Below are positions 1 to 8,756 of a DNA stretch of 64,000 nt, piece by piece. The stretch's first letter is position 1; each line of letters starts with the position of its first letter. The stretch covers positions 1 to 64,000 of the forward strand of contig CAZPLR010000002.1 in assembly GCA_964587555.1 (NCBI GenBank), given 5' to 3'. A model generated the notes under the pieces. That model worked only from the letters and a program-made list of their open reading frames with translations. It had not been told where the DNA came from and ran no database searches. Source of the DNA: JAHHTP01 sp964587555 (GTDB taxonomy: Bacteria > Bacillota > Clostridia > Oscillospirales > Ruminococcaceae). The translations under genes and the position numbers were made by a program.

Positions 1-1233
1 GGAAAAGGAAAAATCATTGACATTCTGGCATCCCGCGCGAACGTGGTTATCCGCTCACAAGGCGGCAACAACGCCGGTCATACGGTAGAAAACGGCGGCG
101 AGGTCTACAAGCTGCATTTAATCCCGTCCGGTATTCTCTACCCAAAAACCAAATGCTTGATCGGCTGCGGCGTTGTATTAGACCCAAAGGTTGTGCTGGA
201 GGAGATCGACGGCTTAAAAGCCAGAGGAATCACCTGCCAAAACCTAACCATCGACCCGCGCGCGCATGTGATCCTGCCTTGGCACATTGAGCTTGACGGC
301 TTAAGCGAACAATTCCGCGGAAATTCCGATATCGGCACCACGCGCCGCGGCATCGGCCCTTGCTATATGGACAAAGCAGAGCGCTGCGGCATCCGCGTTT
401 ACGATCTGATCCGCCCGGAAATCTTTGCAAAAAAAGCCCGCTCGGTCGGCGCACTGAAAAACACGATTATTGAAAAAGTCTACGGCGGAAAGCCGCTGGA
501 CATTGAGTCAATCATCACTGAGTACACCGAATACGGCAAACGCATCAAGCAATACGTCGACGACTGCTCGGTAATCGCCTATGAAGCGTTAAAAGCGGGT
601 AAAAATGTACTGTTCGAAGGCGCGCAGGGCACGCTGCTCGACATTGACGTCGGCACCTATCCGTATGTCACCTCCTCCAACCCGATATCCGGAGGCGTGA
701 CCACCGGAACTGGCATTGGACCAACCGAGATCGACGAAATCATTGGCGTCTGCAAATCCTATACAACCCGCGTCGGCAAAGGCCCGTTCCCGACCGAATT
801 ACTGGACGAAACCGGCGAGCTGATCCGCAACCGCGGCCATGAATTTGGCACAACGACCGGCCGTCCGCGCAGAACCGGGTGGTTTGACGCGGTTATCCTG
901 CGCCACGCAGTCAGAGTTAACGGCTTGACCGGACTTGCAATCAATAAGCTTGATACCCTAAGCGGCATCGGCGATCTGAAGATCTGCGTCGGATACAAAA
1001 AGCCGGACGGCAGCGTGCTGACCCACTATCCGGCGGACATTGAGGATTTGATCGACTGCGAGCCGATCTATGAAACCGTCCCGGGCTTCTCCGGCGATCT
1101 CAGCAAATGCAAGTCCTACGACGAGCTGCCTCAGGCGTGCAAGGACTATATCTCCAAGCTGGAAGAGGTATGTGGTTGTCCAGTTATTATGGTTGGCGTC
1201 GGCCCTTCCCGCGAGCAGAATCTCGAACGTTGA
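1..1233 (+). CDS. purA: Adenylosuccinate synthetase, 5'-truncated by window edge
   Basis: Catalyses GTP-dependent condensation of IMP with aspartate to adenylosuccinate, the first committed step from IMP to AMP, in the cytoplasm. The reading frame is already open at base 1 and begins GKGKIIDILASR, the P-loop-like end of the family's usual WGDEGKGK motif, so only about a dozen N-terminal residues lie outside the window. The GTG at 43 is internal, not the start. Further family motifs are GGNNAGHT, the GGVTTGTGIGPTEI loop and the GTTTGRPRRTGWFDAV segment. The 410 visible residues fit the usual length of about 425. A hairpin terminator follows directly. The next gene has its own ribosome binding site. 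Assignment is firm. Confidence 0.97.
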   Translation, partial: GKGKIIDILASRANVVIRSQGGNNAGHTVENGGEVYKLHLIPSGILYPKTKCLIGCGVVLDPKVVLEEIDGLKARGITCQNLTIDPRAHVILPWHIELDGLSEQFRGNSDIGTTRRGIGPCYMDKAERCGIRVYDLIRPEIFAKKARSVGALKNTIIEKVYGGKPLDIESIITEYTEYGKRIKQYVDDCSVIAYEALKAGKNVLFEGAQGTLLDIDVGTYPYVTSSNPISGGVTTGTGIGPTEIDEIIGVCKSYTTRVGKGPFPTELLDETGELIRNRGHEFGTTTGRPRRTGWFDAVILRHAVRVNGLTGLAINKLDTLSGIGDLKICVGYKKPDGSVLTHYPADIEDLIDCEPIYETVPGFSGDLSKCKSYDELPQACKDYISKLEEVCGCPVIMVGVGPSREQNLER

Positions 1234-1247
1234 ATTGAAGTCAGATT

Positions 1248-1274
1248 GGGCGCGGCAAAACCGCGCCCGTTTTT
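1248..1274 (+). terminator. Intrinsic terminator after purA
   Basis: GGGCGCGG and CCGCGCCC form an 8-bp GC stem around a short A-rich loop and are followed by GTTTTT, 15 nt after the purA stop codon. Confidence 0.9.
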
Positions 1275-1422
1275 ATGTAAACCATCTTTGTGCTGCAACA
1301 GGCTTCTCTGCGGGGCAATGACCCACCCGCTGCCAAAAACGGGGTTCTTCCCGGCTGCTGCCTGTTACAGAATATGCGCGCGTTCCCCAAAATGCGCCGA
1401 AAAAAGAAGGAGCGACCCTTCT

Positions 1423-2358
1423 ATGGAAATTGTTCTTACTGTCCTAACGCAGGTGATTATCATGTTCCTGCTGATGCTTGTCGGCTTTTTTTCGTTTCGA
1501 AAAGGGCTGCTGGACGAACACACGGAGCAGAAGCTCACCTCACTGCTTTTAACCGTCGTTACCCCCGCTGCGATCCTTCATGCGTTTTTCATGGAATACG
1601 ACGCCGCAAAATTGAAAAATCTGGGCATCGCCTTTCTACTGGGCATTACAAGCCATTTCATTGCAATCGGAATCTCCTGCCTGCTCATCCGTAAAAAGAA
1701 TAATCCGCACTATACGGTCATGCGGTTTGCGGCGGTCTATTCTAACTGCGGCTTTATGGCGTTGCCGCTGTGCGCGGCAGTATTCGGCGACGAGGGCATT
1801 TTTTATGGGAGCGCCTACATGATCGTGTTCCAATTTTTCTCTTGGTCGCACGGTTATCTACAGCTTTCAGGAAAAATCGACCGCAAAAAGCTGCTCAAAA
1901 CGCTTTACTCCCCCGCCATTTTGGCAGTGGTCGCCGGGCTGATCCTATTTTTGACAAGGCTCCGGCTTCCGGAAGCGATCACCCAGACCGTTTCTTACTT
2001 AGCGGCGCTGAACACACCGCTTGCAATGATCGTGGTTGGCTGCTCGCTTGCGCAAAATCCGCTCAAGGCTGCATTCACAAGCGGGAAGCACTACCATGCG
2101 GTATTCCTGCGCAATCTGCTGATCCCAGCGTGCGCGGCGGCGCTTTACAGCCTGATCCCCGCACTGGATGAAAAGCTCGTCTTAATCAATATCCTTTCGA
2201 CCGCCTGCCCATGCGCAGCGCTGTTGGTGATGTTCTCCAAACAGTTTGGAATGGATACTGCGGCTCCAAGCGGTATTCTAACGCTTTCGAATGCCGCAGC
2301 GATCATCACAATTCCCACCGTTATCTTTTTCACCCAAAGGCTTCTGCAAATCTTTTGA
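1423..2358 (+). CDS. AEC (auxin efflux carrier) family permease
   Basis: A 311-residue integral membrane protein with about ten hydrophobic segments, beginning MEIVLTVLTQVIIMFLLMLV. The motifs FSFRKGLLDE after the first helix and YSNCGFMALPL in the middle are typical of AEC family transporters, which in bacteria move small organic acids such as malate. The substrate here cannot be read from sequence. I placed the start at ATG 1423 because an AGAAGGAG ribosome binding site sits just before it; the longer open frame starting at 1246 would run through the purA terminator. The gene stands alone between purA and rpe, and the rpe promoter starts 18 nt after its stop. Confidence 0.82.
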   Translation: MEIVLTVLTQVIIMFLLMLVGFFSFRKGLLDEHTEQKLTSLLLTVVTPAAILHAFFMEYDAAKLKNLGIAFLLGITSHFIAIGISCLLIRKKNNPHYTVMRFAAVYSNCGFMALPLCAAVFGDEGIFYGSAYMIVFQFFSWSHGYLQLSGKIDRKKLLKTLYSPAILAVVAGLILFLTRLRLPEAITQTVSYLAALNTPLAMIVVGCSLAQNPLKAAFTSGKHYHAVFLRNLLIPACAAALYSLIPALDEKLVLINILSTACPCAALLVMFSKQFGMDTAAPSGILTLSNAAAIITIPTVIFFTQRLLQIF

Positions 2359-2375
2359 AAACTGCTTGTGAACTG

Positions 2376-2404
2376 TTGACTACGCCGCTTATTTTGAGTA
2401 AAAT
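2376..2404 (+). promoter_or_regulatory. Sigma-A type promoter for rpe
   Basis: TTGACT (2376-2381), a 17-nt spacer and TAAAAT (2399-2404) lie 46 nt before the TTG start of rpe. Confidence 0.6.
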
Positions 2405-2450
2405 ATAAGTAGCTTCAAAATTCTGACTTCTCTACGAACGGAGGAATAAT

Positions 2451-3101
2451 TTGATTATATCGCCTTCCCTGCTTTCGGCGGATTTCAGCAGGCTGAATGA
2501 GGAAATAAAAATATTAGAGCCGTATGTCGAGTGGCTTCATTTAGATGTGATGGACGGACACTTTGTGCCGAATATCTCGTTTGGCATCCCGGTGATCCGC
2601 TCACTGCGAAAGATCACTAACCTTTTCTTTGATGTTCATTTGATGATCTCCCACCCTCTTTCCTATATCGAGAATTTTGCCAAGGCAGGTGCGGACATGA
2701 TCTGCTTTCATTTGGAAAGCGAGGACGACCCGGACGAGGTCATCCACGAAATCCATGCCTGTGGAAAACAGGCTGGGATCGCGCTCGCTCCCGACACCGA
2801 TGTGAATAGGCTGATCCCGTATCTGCCAAAGATCGAGATGGTGCTGATTATGGCGGTTTATCCGGGGTTCGGCGGGCAGAAGTTTCTGCCGCAAACCTGC
2901 TCCCGTCTGCGGCAGGTCAAAGGCCTTATCATGCAGCTCCCGGAGGAGAAGCGCAGCATCTATCTGGAGGTCGACGGCGGCATTGACGATCACACCGCCT
3001 CTTTGGCCAAGGAAGCCGGTACAAACGTTTTGGTTTCCGGCTCTTATCTCTTTTCAAGCAGCAATCCGGCGCAGGCCGTTTATACGCTGCGTTATATTTA
3101 A
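2451..3101 (+). CDS. rpe: Ribulose-phosphate 3-epimerase
   Basis: Interconverts ribulose 5-phosphate and xylulose 5-phosphate in the pentose phosphate pathway. The 216-residue TIM-barrel protein shows the family signatures in order: ISPSLLSADF at the N-terminus, HLDVMDGHFVPNISFG (metal ligand and catalytic Asp), DVHLMI, a PGFGGQKF phosphate loop and LEVDGGI (second catalytic Asp). The loop reads MAVYPGFGGQ where most family members have VNPGFGGQ, a small deviation near the phosphate site. The start is TTG at 2451, preceded by GGAGG at 2440-2444. The stop lies one base from the stop of the convergent mecA-like gene. Confidence 0.93.
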   Translation: MIISPSLLSADFSRLNEEIKILEPYVEWLHLDVMDGHFVPNISFGIPVIRSLRKITNLFFDVHLMISHPLSYIENFAKAGADMICFHLESEDDPDEVIHEIHACGKQAGIALAPDTDVNRLIPYLPKIEMVLIMAVYPGFGGQKFLPQTCSRLRQVKGLIMQLPEEKRSIYLEVDGGIDDHTASLAKEAGTNVLVSGSYLFSSSNPAQAVYTLRYI

Positions 3102-3102
3102 G

Positions 3103-3663
3103 CTAAAGAACGTCTTCTTTATATTCGTTCCCATATTCTGCCAGCCGCAGATAATCTCCTTTTTCAAATAAAAGCGGGACGGAAAATTCGTTTAACAGTG
3201 CTTTCAGACTATTTTCCTGCTGCTTTTCGGGACTAATGCAGAGAACGAAGCCATCGTCCAGCACATATGCCCTGCAAAAACAGCACAGCGTCTGCGGTGC
3301 CTCAATGAGCTGCCGCAAAAGCGTTTTCAACGATTTCTTCTGTGAAATATACCCGCAGTAAACCGGCAGGTCCTCCGCTTTTTCCATTTTGCGGCGGCAT
3401 GCCGCATGCTTCAGGCTGAAATATAGATAACAGCCGCCGTGCTGATCCGGAAATATCTCTACATAGGTTCTTTCCAAGGCTTCCGGAAAAGCGGAATTTC
3501 CGTTTTGAAACCGCCTTTGCGCCTCAGAAAGCGCTTCGCTTAAAAAATCCAGCGTTTCTTTACTGCGGCAGTCCAGCATTTCATAGCAAAGCCCTTTTTC
3601 GGAAAGCTCCTCCCTTTGCAGCGATACCTTATACGCTCCGCTGCCAAGCTTCGTGATCTCCAT
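3103..3663 (-). CDS. MecA-like adaptor protein
   Basis: A 186-residue protein beginning MEITKLGSGAYKVSLQREEL and continuing with a segment like the MecA N-terminal domain, which binds unfolded or regulatory substrates. The C-terminal half (FCRAYVLDDGFVLCIS) resembles the ClpC-binding domain of MecA/YpbH. In Bacillus such adaptors hand ComK and aggregates to ClpCP; ClpC is not in this window. Length is shorter than the 200-220 residues usual for MecA. A GGAGGG element lies unusually far (about 14 nt) before the ATG. The gene is convergent with rpe, with a single base between their stop codons. The family call rests on overall pattern, so confidence is moderate. Confidence 0.55.
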   Translation of the reverse strand: MEITKLGSGAYKVSLQREELSEKGLCYEMLDCRSKETLDFLSEALSEAQRRFQNGNSAFPEALERTYVEIFPDQHGGCYLYFSLKHAACRRKMEKAEDLPVYCGYISQKKSLKTLLRQLIEAPQTLCCFCRAYVLDDGFVLCISPEKQQENSLKALLNEFSVPLLFEKGDYLRLAEYGNEYKEDVL

Positions 3664-3827
3664 CTCGCTTACAACACCCCTCCAGCGCCAAACAACTGCC
3701 CTTCATGACCGTTTCCAATCCAATATATACCATTCTGCCGCTTTTGTGCCACCATTTTGGTTTAAGAAAGATTGTCGAAATCTGTTTGAGGGAATTATAA
3801 ATTTTTTATTGTATTTTTTCGCAGTCA

Positions 3828-3880
3828 TTGCTTTTTGCTTTCAAATGTAGTATAATAGTATCAAATGATACATCTGATAC
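3828..3880 (+). promoter_or_regulatory. Promoter with downstream GTATCA operator-like repeats
   Basis: TTGCTT (3828-3833), a 17-nt spacer and a perfect TATAAT (3851-3856) form a sigma-A promoter. Directly after it GTATCA-AA-TGATAC (3858-3871) is a 6-bp inverted repeat, and a third half-site TGATAC follows at 3875-3880. These overlap the expected transcription start, where a repressor could bind. The next gene starts at 3961. The rest of the 3664-3960 gap is AT-rich with no other feature seen. Confidence 0.6.
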
Positions 3881-3960
3881 ACGCAAGGTCATAAAATAAT
3901 TCAACTGGAATATACGTAAAGTATTAAACGACAGAAAATATACAAATATGAGAGGTTCCT

Positions 3961-5190
3961 ATGAAAAAGAGCAGAAAAATCATACGATACAGCACGCAGT
4001 ATTCCAAAAAAGCGCGTGCAAAGAGGGCTGTTTTGCGGGTCTTAAGCGCGATCCTTTTGATCGCGGTGCTGACATCAGCGGGGTTTATCGTGACTGGGCT
4101 GATTGTCGACCACAAGTTTCCGTGGCAAAAGGGCGAGTCGTCTCAAAGCGCCTCCCAGCTTTCCGACAGCTCGGATTCCTCGGAGCAAAGCGACTCCATC
4201 CTGGACAATTCCTCCGATACAAGCAGCGATGCTTCGGTTTCTTCAGACAGCTCGGATCGTTCGGAAAGCGACACATCAACGCCAATCTCCGACGTGATGC
4301 AGAAGGGCATCGTCATGCCGCTTGAAACCTTACTTTCGGACGCGAAACGCAGCGCTTTCTTAGCGGATGCGGCACAAAAGGAATATAAAACTGTAATAAT
4401 CGATGTAAAAAATACAGATGGTAAAGTTTTATACCAAAGCGAATTGGCGCTGCCGCAGAAGACCGGTGCGATTGCGCAAGACGCATATGATCTGAAAGCG
4501 ATAGTAGAGGAGATTCAGCAGGCAGGTTTTACCGTTACAGCGCGGATGAGCGCATTACAGGATCCTATTTCAGCGCATGCCGACTACAACACATCCTACC
4601 TCTATGCCGACACAAACTACACTTGGCTGGACAATTCCGCCTCGCTGGGCGGCAAGGCGTGGTTAAATCCATATCTAACCGCGACGCAGGAGTATATGAC
4701 GGGGTTGGTCGAGGAATTGACTGATGCGGGCTGCGACGCCGTATTGGTGCAGAAGATGCGGTTTCCAACTGCGTACACCTCCAAGCTGAATCAGGGCAGT
4801 ACAACCGTTGCAAGGCAGGATATGCTTGCAGACCTTGCCAAGCAGATGCAGGATGCAGCTGACGGCAAGCCGGTGATTTTCTGCTTTGATGCGGAGGCAT
4901 ATTTTAACAAGAATGTAACGCAGTACGACGGAACGCCGGGCGGCATTTCGGGACTTCGCTATGTCTGCCCGGAGATCGACCTAAACAGCTTTTCCGATAT
5001 TGCGGAATATGATGCGGCGCTGGAGGATGTCTCCTTTGACGCGCTGACCGAGGAAAACCTAAAGCTTATCTTAAGCGAAGTCAAGGCACAGCATCCGCAG
5101 GCGCAGATCATTCCGTTAGCGGACAGCTCACTCGACGGGCTGACAGACTGCTTAAAGGAGCTTGGGATAAGCGCGTACCTGACCGAATAA
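3961..5190 (+). CDS. Membrane-anchored putative glycosyl hydrolase (DUF4015-type)
   Basis: A 409-residue surface protein. Residues 1-22 are basic, about 23-47 form one transmembrane segment (RVLSAILLIAVLTSAGFIVT), 58-108 are a Ser/Asp-rich linker, and from about 112 a globular domain follows. That domain has the pattern of the DUF4015 putative glycosyl hydrolase family: TVIIDVKNTDGKVLYQS, then TARMSALQDPISA, KAWLNPYLTATQEYM and DAVLVQKMRFP, in the order seen in that TIM-barrel-like family. The usual FDEIQFDYVRFP strand is degraded to CDAVLVQKMRFP, so the catalytic acid may be lost. The start ATG is preceded by GAGAGG. It probably acts outside the membrane at the cell wall; substrate is unknown. 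Confidence 0.62.
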   Translation: MKKSRKIIRYSTQYSKKARAKRAVLRVLSAILLIAVLTSAGFIVTGLIVDHKFPWQKGESSQSASQLSDSSDSSEQSDSILDNSSDTSSDASVSSDSSDRSESDTSTPISDVMQKGIVMPLETLLSDAKRSAFLADAAQKEYKTVIIDVKNTDGKVLYQSELALPQKTGAIAQDAYDLKAIVEEIQQAGFTVTARMSALQDPISAHADYNTSYLYADTNYTWLDNSASLGGKAWLNPYLTATQEYMTGLVEELTDAGCDAVLVQKMRFPTAYTSKLNQGSTTVARQDMLADLAKQMQDAADGKPVIFCFDAEAYFNKNVTQYDGTPGGISGLRYVCPEIDLNSFSDIAEYDAALEDVSFDALTEENLKLILSEVKAQHPQAQIIPLADSSLDGLTDCLKELGISAYLTE

Positions 5191-5302
5191 CCGTTTTTCA
5201 TTGTTTGTAAAGCCATCGTCACGATGCTTTCAATATAAAATGAAATACAGAAAGGATATTTGCGTCCGCAAAGCGTTTGCCGGATGCAAAAAGGTGAACA
5301 AC

Positions 5303-7021
5303 ATGATGGAATTAGACTTATATCAGGATTGGTGTAAACAGAATCTGGAAGATCCTGATTTAACCGAAGAGCTTGCTGCGATCAATGGCGACGTCGACGC
5401 AATTCAGGATCGCTTTTACCAGAACCTGGAATTTGGTACAGGCGGTCTGCGCGGCGTAATCGGCGCGGGCACCAACCGGATGAACATTTACACTGTCAGG
5501 AAAGCGACCCAAGGGCTTGCAAACTATCTCAATGAAAAGTACGAGCATCCGTCGATCGCGATCAGCTACGACAGCCGCATCAAATCCGACCTGTTTGCGA
5601 AAGAGGTTGCGCGCGTTATGGCGGCAAACGGCGTAGTGGCGCACATCTATGCGCAGCTTATGCCTACCCCGTGCCTATCCTTTGCTGTTCGTGAATTAAG
5701 ATGCCAAGCCGGCGTTATGATTACCGCAAGCCACAATCCGGCAAAATACAACGGCTACAAAGCCTACGGAGAAGACGGCTGCCAGATCACCAGCGACGCT
5801 GCCAATCGTGTTTTAGAGTTGATTAACAAGGTGGATATCTTCAGCGGTGTAAGGCTCGCCGATTTCGACGAGGCGATGGCTGCCGGTAAGATCAACTACA
5901 TCAAAGAGGACGTTATCGAGGCGTTCTACCGCAACGTTTATGCACAGCACATCGACCCGGAAATTACCAAAAAAGCAAACCTAAAGGTTGTCTATACTCC
6001 GCTTAACGGCACCGGCAATATCCCGGTCAGAGAAATCCTAAAGAGAAGCGGCGTAGAGCAGGTTATTGTTGTGCCGGAGCAGGAACTGCCGGACGGTCAT
6101 TTTCCGACCTGCCCGTTCCCGAATCCGGAGATTGCGGAAGCGCTCCGGCTCGGCTTAAATCTCTGCAAAGAAGAAAAACCGGATTTGCTGCTGGCAACTG
6201 ATCCGGACTGCGACCGCGTTGGCATTGCCGTACCGGACAAAGACGGCAACTATGTGCTGATTACCGGCAATGAGGACGGAGCGATGATGCTACAGTACAT
6301 CTGCGAGGGCAGAACCAGACTTGGCACGATGCCGAAAGACCCGATTGCGGTAAAGACCATTGTCACCACTGAGATCGCCGCCGCGATTGCCAAGGATTAC
6401 GGCGTTGAGGTTGTAAACGTGCTGACTGGTTTCAAATACATCGGGGAGCAAATCCATTTGTTAGAGGAAAAGGGTGAGGAAAACCGTTATATCTTCGGCT
6501 TTGAGGAAAGCTATGGCTACTTAGCGGGAACCTACGTTCGCGACAAGGACGCTGTCGTCGCTTCAATGATGATCTGCGAAATGGCATCCTACTACAAGAC
6601 CCAGGGCAAATCCCTGCTCGACGTATTAAACGGTATTTACGAGAAATACGGCGTATATCTCCACAGACAGGAAAGCTTTACCTGCGAAGGATCTGCCGGC
6701 ATGCAGCGCATGAACGAGATTATGGACGATCTGCGCACCAACACACCGCAGGTTATCGGCGGTCACAAGCTGGTAAAATTCAACGACTATGAGCAGCAGT
6801 ACTCTTTAGATGTTACAAGCGGCGAAAAGGCGCCGATTACCCTGCCGAAATCCAACGTACTCTCTTTCTTCTTAAGCGACAACGCGCAGGTTGTTCTGCG
6901 CCCGTCCGGTACCGAACCGAAGATCAAAGCATACTACACCACCCAAGGTGTTACCAAGGACGCTGCTATGGCGGATTCCAAGACCATCGCTGCGGACTTT
7001 AAAGAAAAAATGGGCTTCTAA
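5303..7021 (+). CDS. pgcA: Phosphoglucomutase / phospho-sugar mutase
   Basis: Interconverts glucose 1-phosphate and glucose 6-phosphate (alpha-D-phosphohexomutase superfamily), supplying UDP-glucose and glycogen or envelope synthesis. The 572-residue protein has the four expected sites: phosphoserine loop TASHNPAKYNGYK, metal loop DPDCDRVG (usually DPDADR), sugar-specificity loop FGFEESYGYL and phosphate-binding loop RPSGTEPKIKAYY. I chose ATG 5303 (MMELDLYQDW) because AAAGGTG lies 8 nt upstream and the start gives the family's N-terminus; the open frame extends upstream without a ribosome site. A 15-bp hairpin terminator follows. Confidence 0.93.
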   Translation: MMELDLYQDWCKQNLEDPDLTEELAAINGDVDAIQDRFYQNLEFGTGGLRGVIGAGTNRMNIYTVRKATQGLANYLNEKYEHPSIAISYDSRIKSDLFAKEVARVMAANGVVAHIYAQLMPTPCLSFAVRELRCQAGVMITASHNPAKYNGYKAYGEDGCQITSDAANRVLELINKVDIFSGVRLADFDEAMAAGKINYIKEDVIEAFYRNVYAQHIDPEITKKANLKVVYTPLNGTGNIPVREILKRSGVEQVIVVPEQELPDGHFPTCPFPNPEIAEALRLGLNLCKEEKPDLLLATDPDCDRVGIAVPDKDGNYVLITGNEDGAMMLQYICEGRTRLGTMPKDPIAVKTIVTTEIAAAIAKDYGVEVVNVLTGFKYIGEQIHLLEEKGEENRYIFGFEESYGYLAGTYVRDKDAVVASMMICEMASYYKTQGKSLLDVLNGIYEKYGVYLHRQESFTCEGSAGMQRMNEIMDDLRTNTPQVIGGHKLVKFNDYEQQYSLDVTSGEKAPITLPKSNVLSFFLSDNAQVVLRPSGTEPKIKAYYTTQGVTKDAAMADSKTIAADFKEKMGF

Positions 7022-7047
7022 TCCCATCCGTTTCCATTAAGCTGCAA

Positions 7048-7079
7048 AAGGGCTTCCGGAGAAATCTCCGGAAGCCCTT
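7048..7079. terminator. Bidirectional intrinsic terminator
   Basis: A 15-bp perfect stem (AAGGGCTTCCGGAGA paired with its complement, 2-nt spacer) between the convergent pgcA and HD-domain genes, with CTTTCATTCTT on one side and an A-tract on the other. Confidence 0.85.
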
Positions 7080-7101
7080 CTTTCATTCTTCTTTTCACAC
7101 T

Positions 7102-7596
7102 TCACACGCCATATAACAGCCTAAACAGCTTTTTTCCAGTTTCGGTTTTGAAAATCCGCTCGTACACCCGCATGGCGTGCGGTTTATCCATCGGCTCCTC
7201 GGCAATATTAACGAGGAAATCCGCCTCGACAAGAATCTGATAATCGATTCCGTCGATATCGTCGTAGGTATGATGATGCCCAACCAAATAACAGATGCGT
7301 GCAATTATCGCCGGCATAACGCCGCATGCATCCAACAGCGTTTTCGCCTCCGGCGGTCCTTCCAGCTCCTGATAATGCCCGGAGGCACTGCCATACTTCT
7401 GCTCGCTGCGCTTGATCCCGATGTCATGCACGAGAGCCGCCAGTTCAATGCGCACGGTCAGCGCGTCATCTAGCCCTTCTCCAACCGCAATCGTACGGGA
7501 AAATGCGTGTACCTTGAGAAAATGGTGAATGCGCTTCGGATCAAGCGCATCATATTCCATCATCGCAAGCGTGACCCTTTGGACAATATCTTCCAT
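7102..7596 (-). CDS. HD domain protein (putative metal-dependent phosphohydrolase)
   Basis: A 164-residue protein with an HD superfamily core: H at HHFLKVHAFS, the HD pair in ELAALVHDIGIKRSEQKYG, a GHHHTYDD histidine cluster and a later Asp in ILVEADFLVNIAEE. These residues are those used to bind a di-metal centre in HD phosphohydrolases; the substrate is unknown. ATG 7596 was chosen because AAGGG lies 9 nt upstream; the frame extends further but overlaps the preceding gene. It starts 6 nt after the six-hairpin glycosidase-like gene and is the last gene of that operon. Confidence 0.8.
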   Translation of the reverse strand: MEDIVQRVTLAMMEYDALDPKRIHHFLKVHAFSRTIAVGEGLDDALTVRIELAALVHDIGIKRSEQKYGSASGHYQELEGPPEAKTLLDACGVMPAIIARICYLVGHHHTYDDIDGIDYQILVEADFLVNIAEEPMDKPHAMRVYERIFKTETGKKLFRLLYGV

Positions 7597-7601
7597 GCTT
7601 C

Positions 7602-8750
7602 TCATCCCTTCCCAGACTGTTTTTCTTCCCGGTAAATTCTGGTTATTGCGCCATAAACATTCGTCGCGCTGACCACAAAGCTCTTCAGCTTTCGGTAATT
7701 CCGGTTGACACATTCAAAGGATCCCTCCTGCATAAAGCAGAAAATCACCTCGTTGAGCATCCGATTCGCCAAGCTAGGATCGATCTGCTGCAAACACCAC
7801 ATCACCCATCCGGCTGCGGTCGCCCAGTAAGCGCCGTTTTGGTATTCCTCCCGTTCAACTTCGATCAAGGTGCGCTGCCAATATTCGCCCTTTGGCAGAT
7901 GACGGATCTGACCCATATAGCAGTAATCCTCATAATGCGCCGCAAACCAGCTTAAGATGCTCCGCCGCACTTCGTCCGGACATGGAAACCCTATATAAAG
8001 CAGATACGCATTTCCCCAAATGTCAAGCTGCTTACAGTCGCCGCTTGCCGCATAAAAGGTTCCGCTCTGCGCGTCATACAGCGAAAGAATATTCTGCTCG
8101 ACAGCATCCGCCTTCTGCGCATACCACGCCGTATGCGCACCGTCATAAGCCTTGCAAAGCCTTTCCGCGATCCGGCAGGCACGCCAAAAAAGCAGCGATT
8201 CCATCAGCAATGAACCGGTCTTACCAATTGTGTCGGTAAAGCCGTAAGGAGAATGCGGTGCCTCTTTATCATTAAAAATCAGCCCGCTTTCGTCCAGCGG
8301 CAGGATAGAAAGTCCCTTGCAGATATCCGGCTCCAGTGCTATAAACAGCTCTCCAAACGCCTCCTTCTCCATCCGGCAGGAGAGCGCGCCGATCATAAAG
8401 ACCCAAAACGGCGTATTGTCTAAATTCGCTTTCCCGACCGGATCGGCAAGTGTCCCGGCAGCGTAGCAAACAGTGCCGTCAGCGTAAACACGATCCGGCA
8501 TCCATCCGTCCGCCCGCTTATGCTTCCTCACAAAAAGCACTGCGTCCTTGATATGCGCGGTTGGGATAAATTCCGGCGCATACTCCGCCATATAAGAAAA
8601 ATCCCGCAGCCAAAGCGCATTATAGCTTGCTATCCCGTCCGGAGTGTATAATACGGTCCCATCATAAGCAATGGTTCGACAGCCTACAATTAGCTGCCGA
8701 ACCATTCTGCTAAAATCTGAAACCGTCTTAATCGATAACGATTCCTTCAT
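7602..8750 (-). CDS. Six-hairpin glycosidase-like protein
   Basis: A 382-residue cytoplasmic protein without a signal peptide. It has the features of an (alpha/alpha)6-toroid glycosidase-like fold: SYNALWLRDFSYMAEY near residue 45, an RADGWMPDRVY segment, KANLDNTPFWVF, a central DTIGKTGSLLMESLLFW helix and EYQNGAYWATAAGWVMW near residue 315. These acidic and Trp/Tyr-rich loops line the cavity in such enzymes, but I cannot assign a numbered GH family or substrate. It lies 6 nt downstream of the TM2 gene and 5 nt before the HD gene, so the three are probably co-transcribed. Confidence 0.6.
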   Translation of the reverse strand: MKESLSIKTVSDFSRMVRQLIVGCRTIAYDGTVLYTPDGIASYNALWLRDFSYMAEYAPEFIPTAHIKDAVLFVRKHKRADGWMPDRVYADGTVCYAAGTLADPVGKANLDNTPFWVFMIGALSCRMEKEAFGELFIALEPDICKGLSILPLDESGLIFNDKEAPHSPYGFTDTIGKTGSLLMESLLFWRACRIAERLCKAYDGAHTAWYAQKADAVEQNILSLYDAQSGTFYAASGDCKQLDIWGNAYLLYIGFPCPDEVRRSILSWFAAHYEDYCYMGQIRHLPKGEYWQRTLIEVEREEYQNGAYWATAAGWVMWCLQQIDPSLANRMLNEVIFCFMQEGSFECVNRNYRKLKSFVVSATNVYGAITRIYREEKQSGKG

Positions 8751-8756
8751 ATTGGA

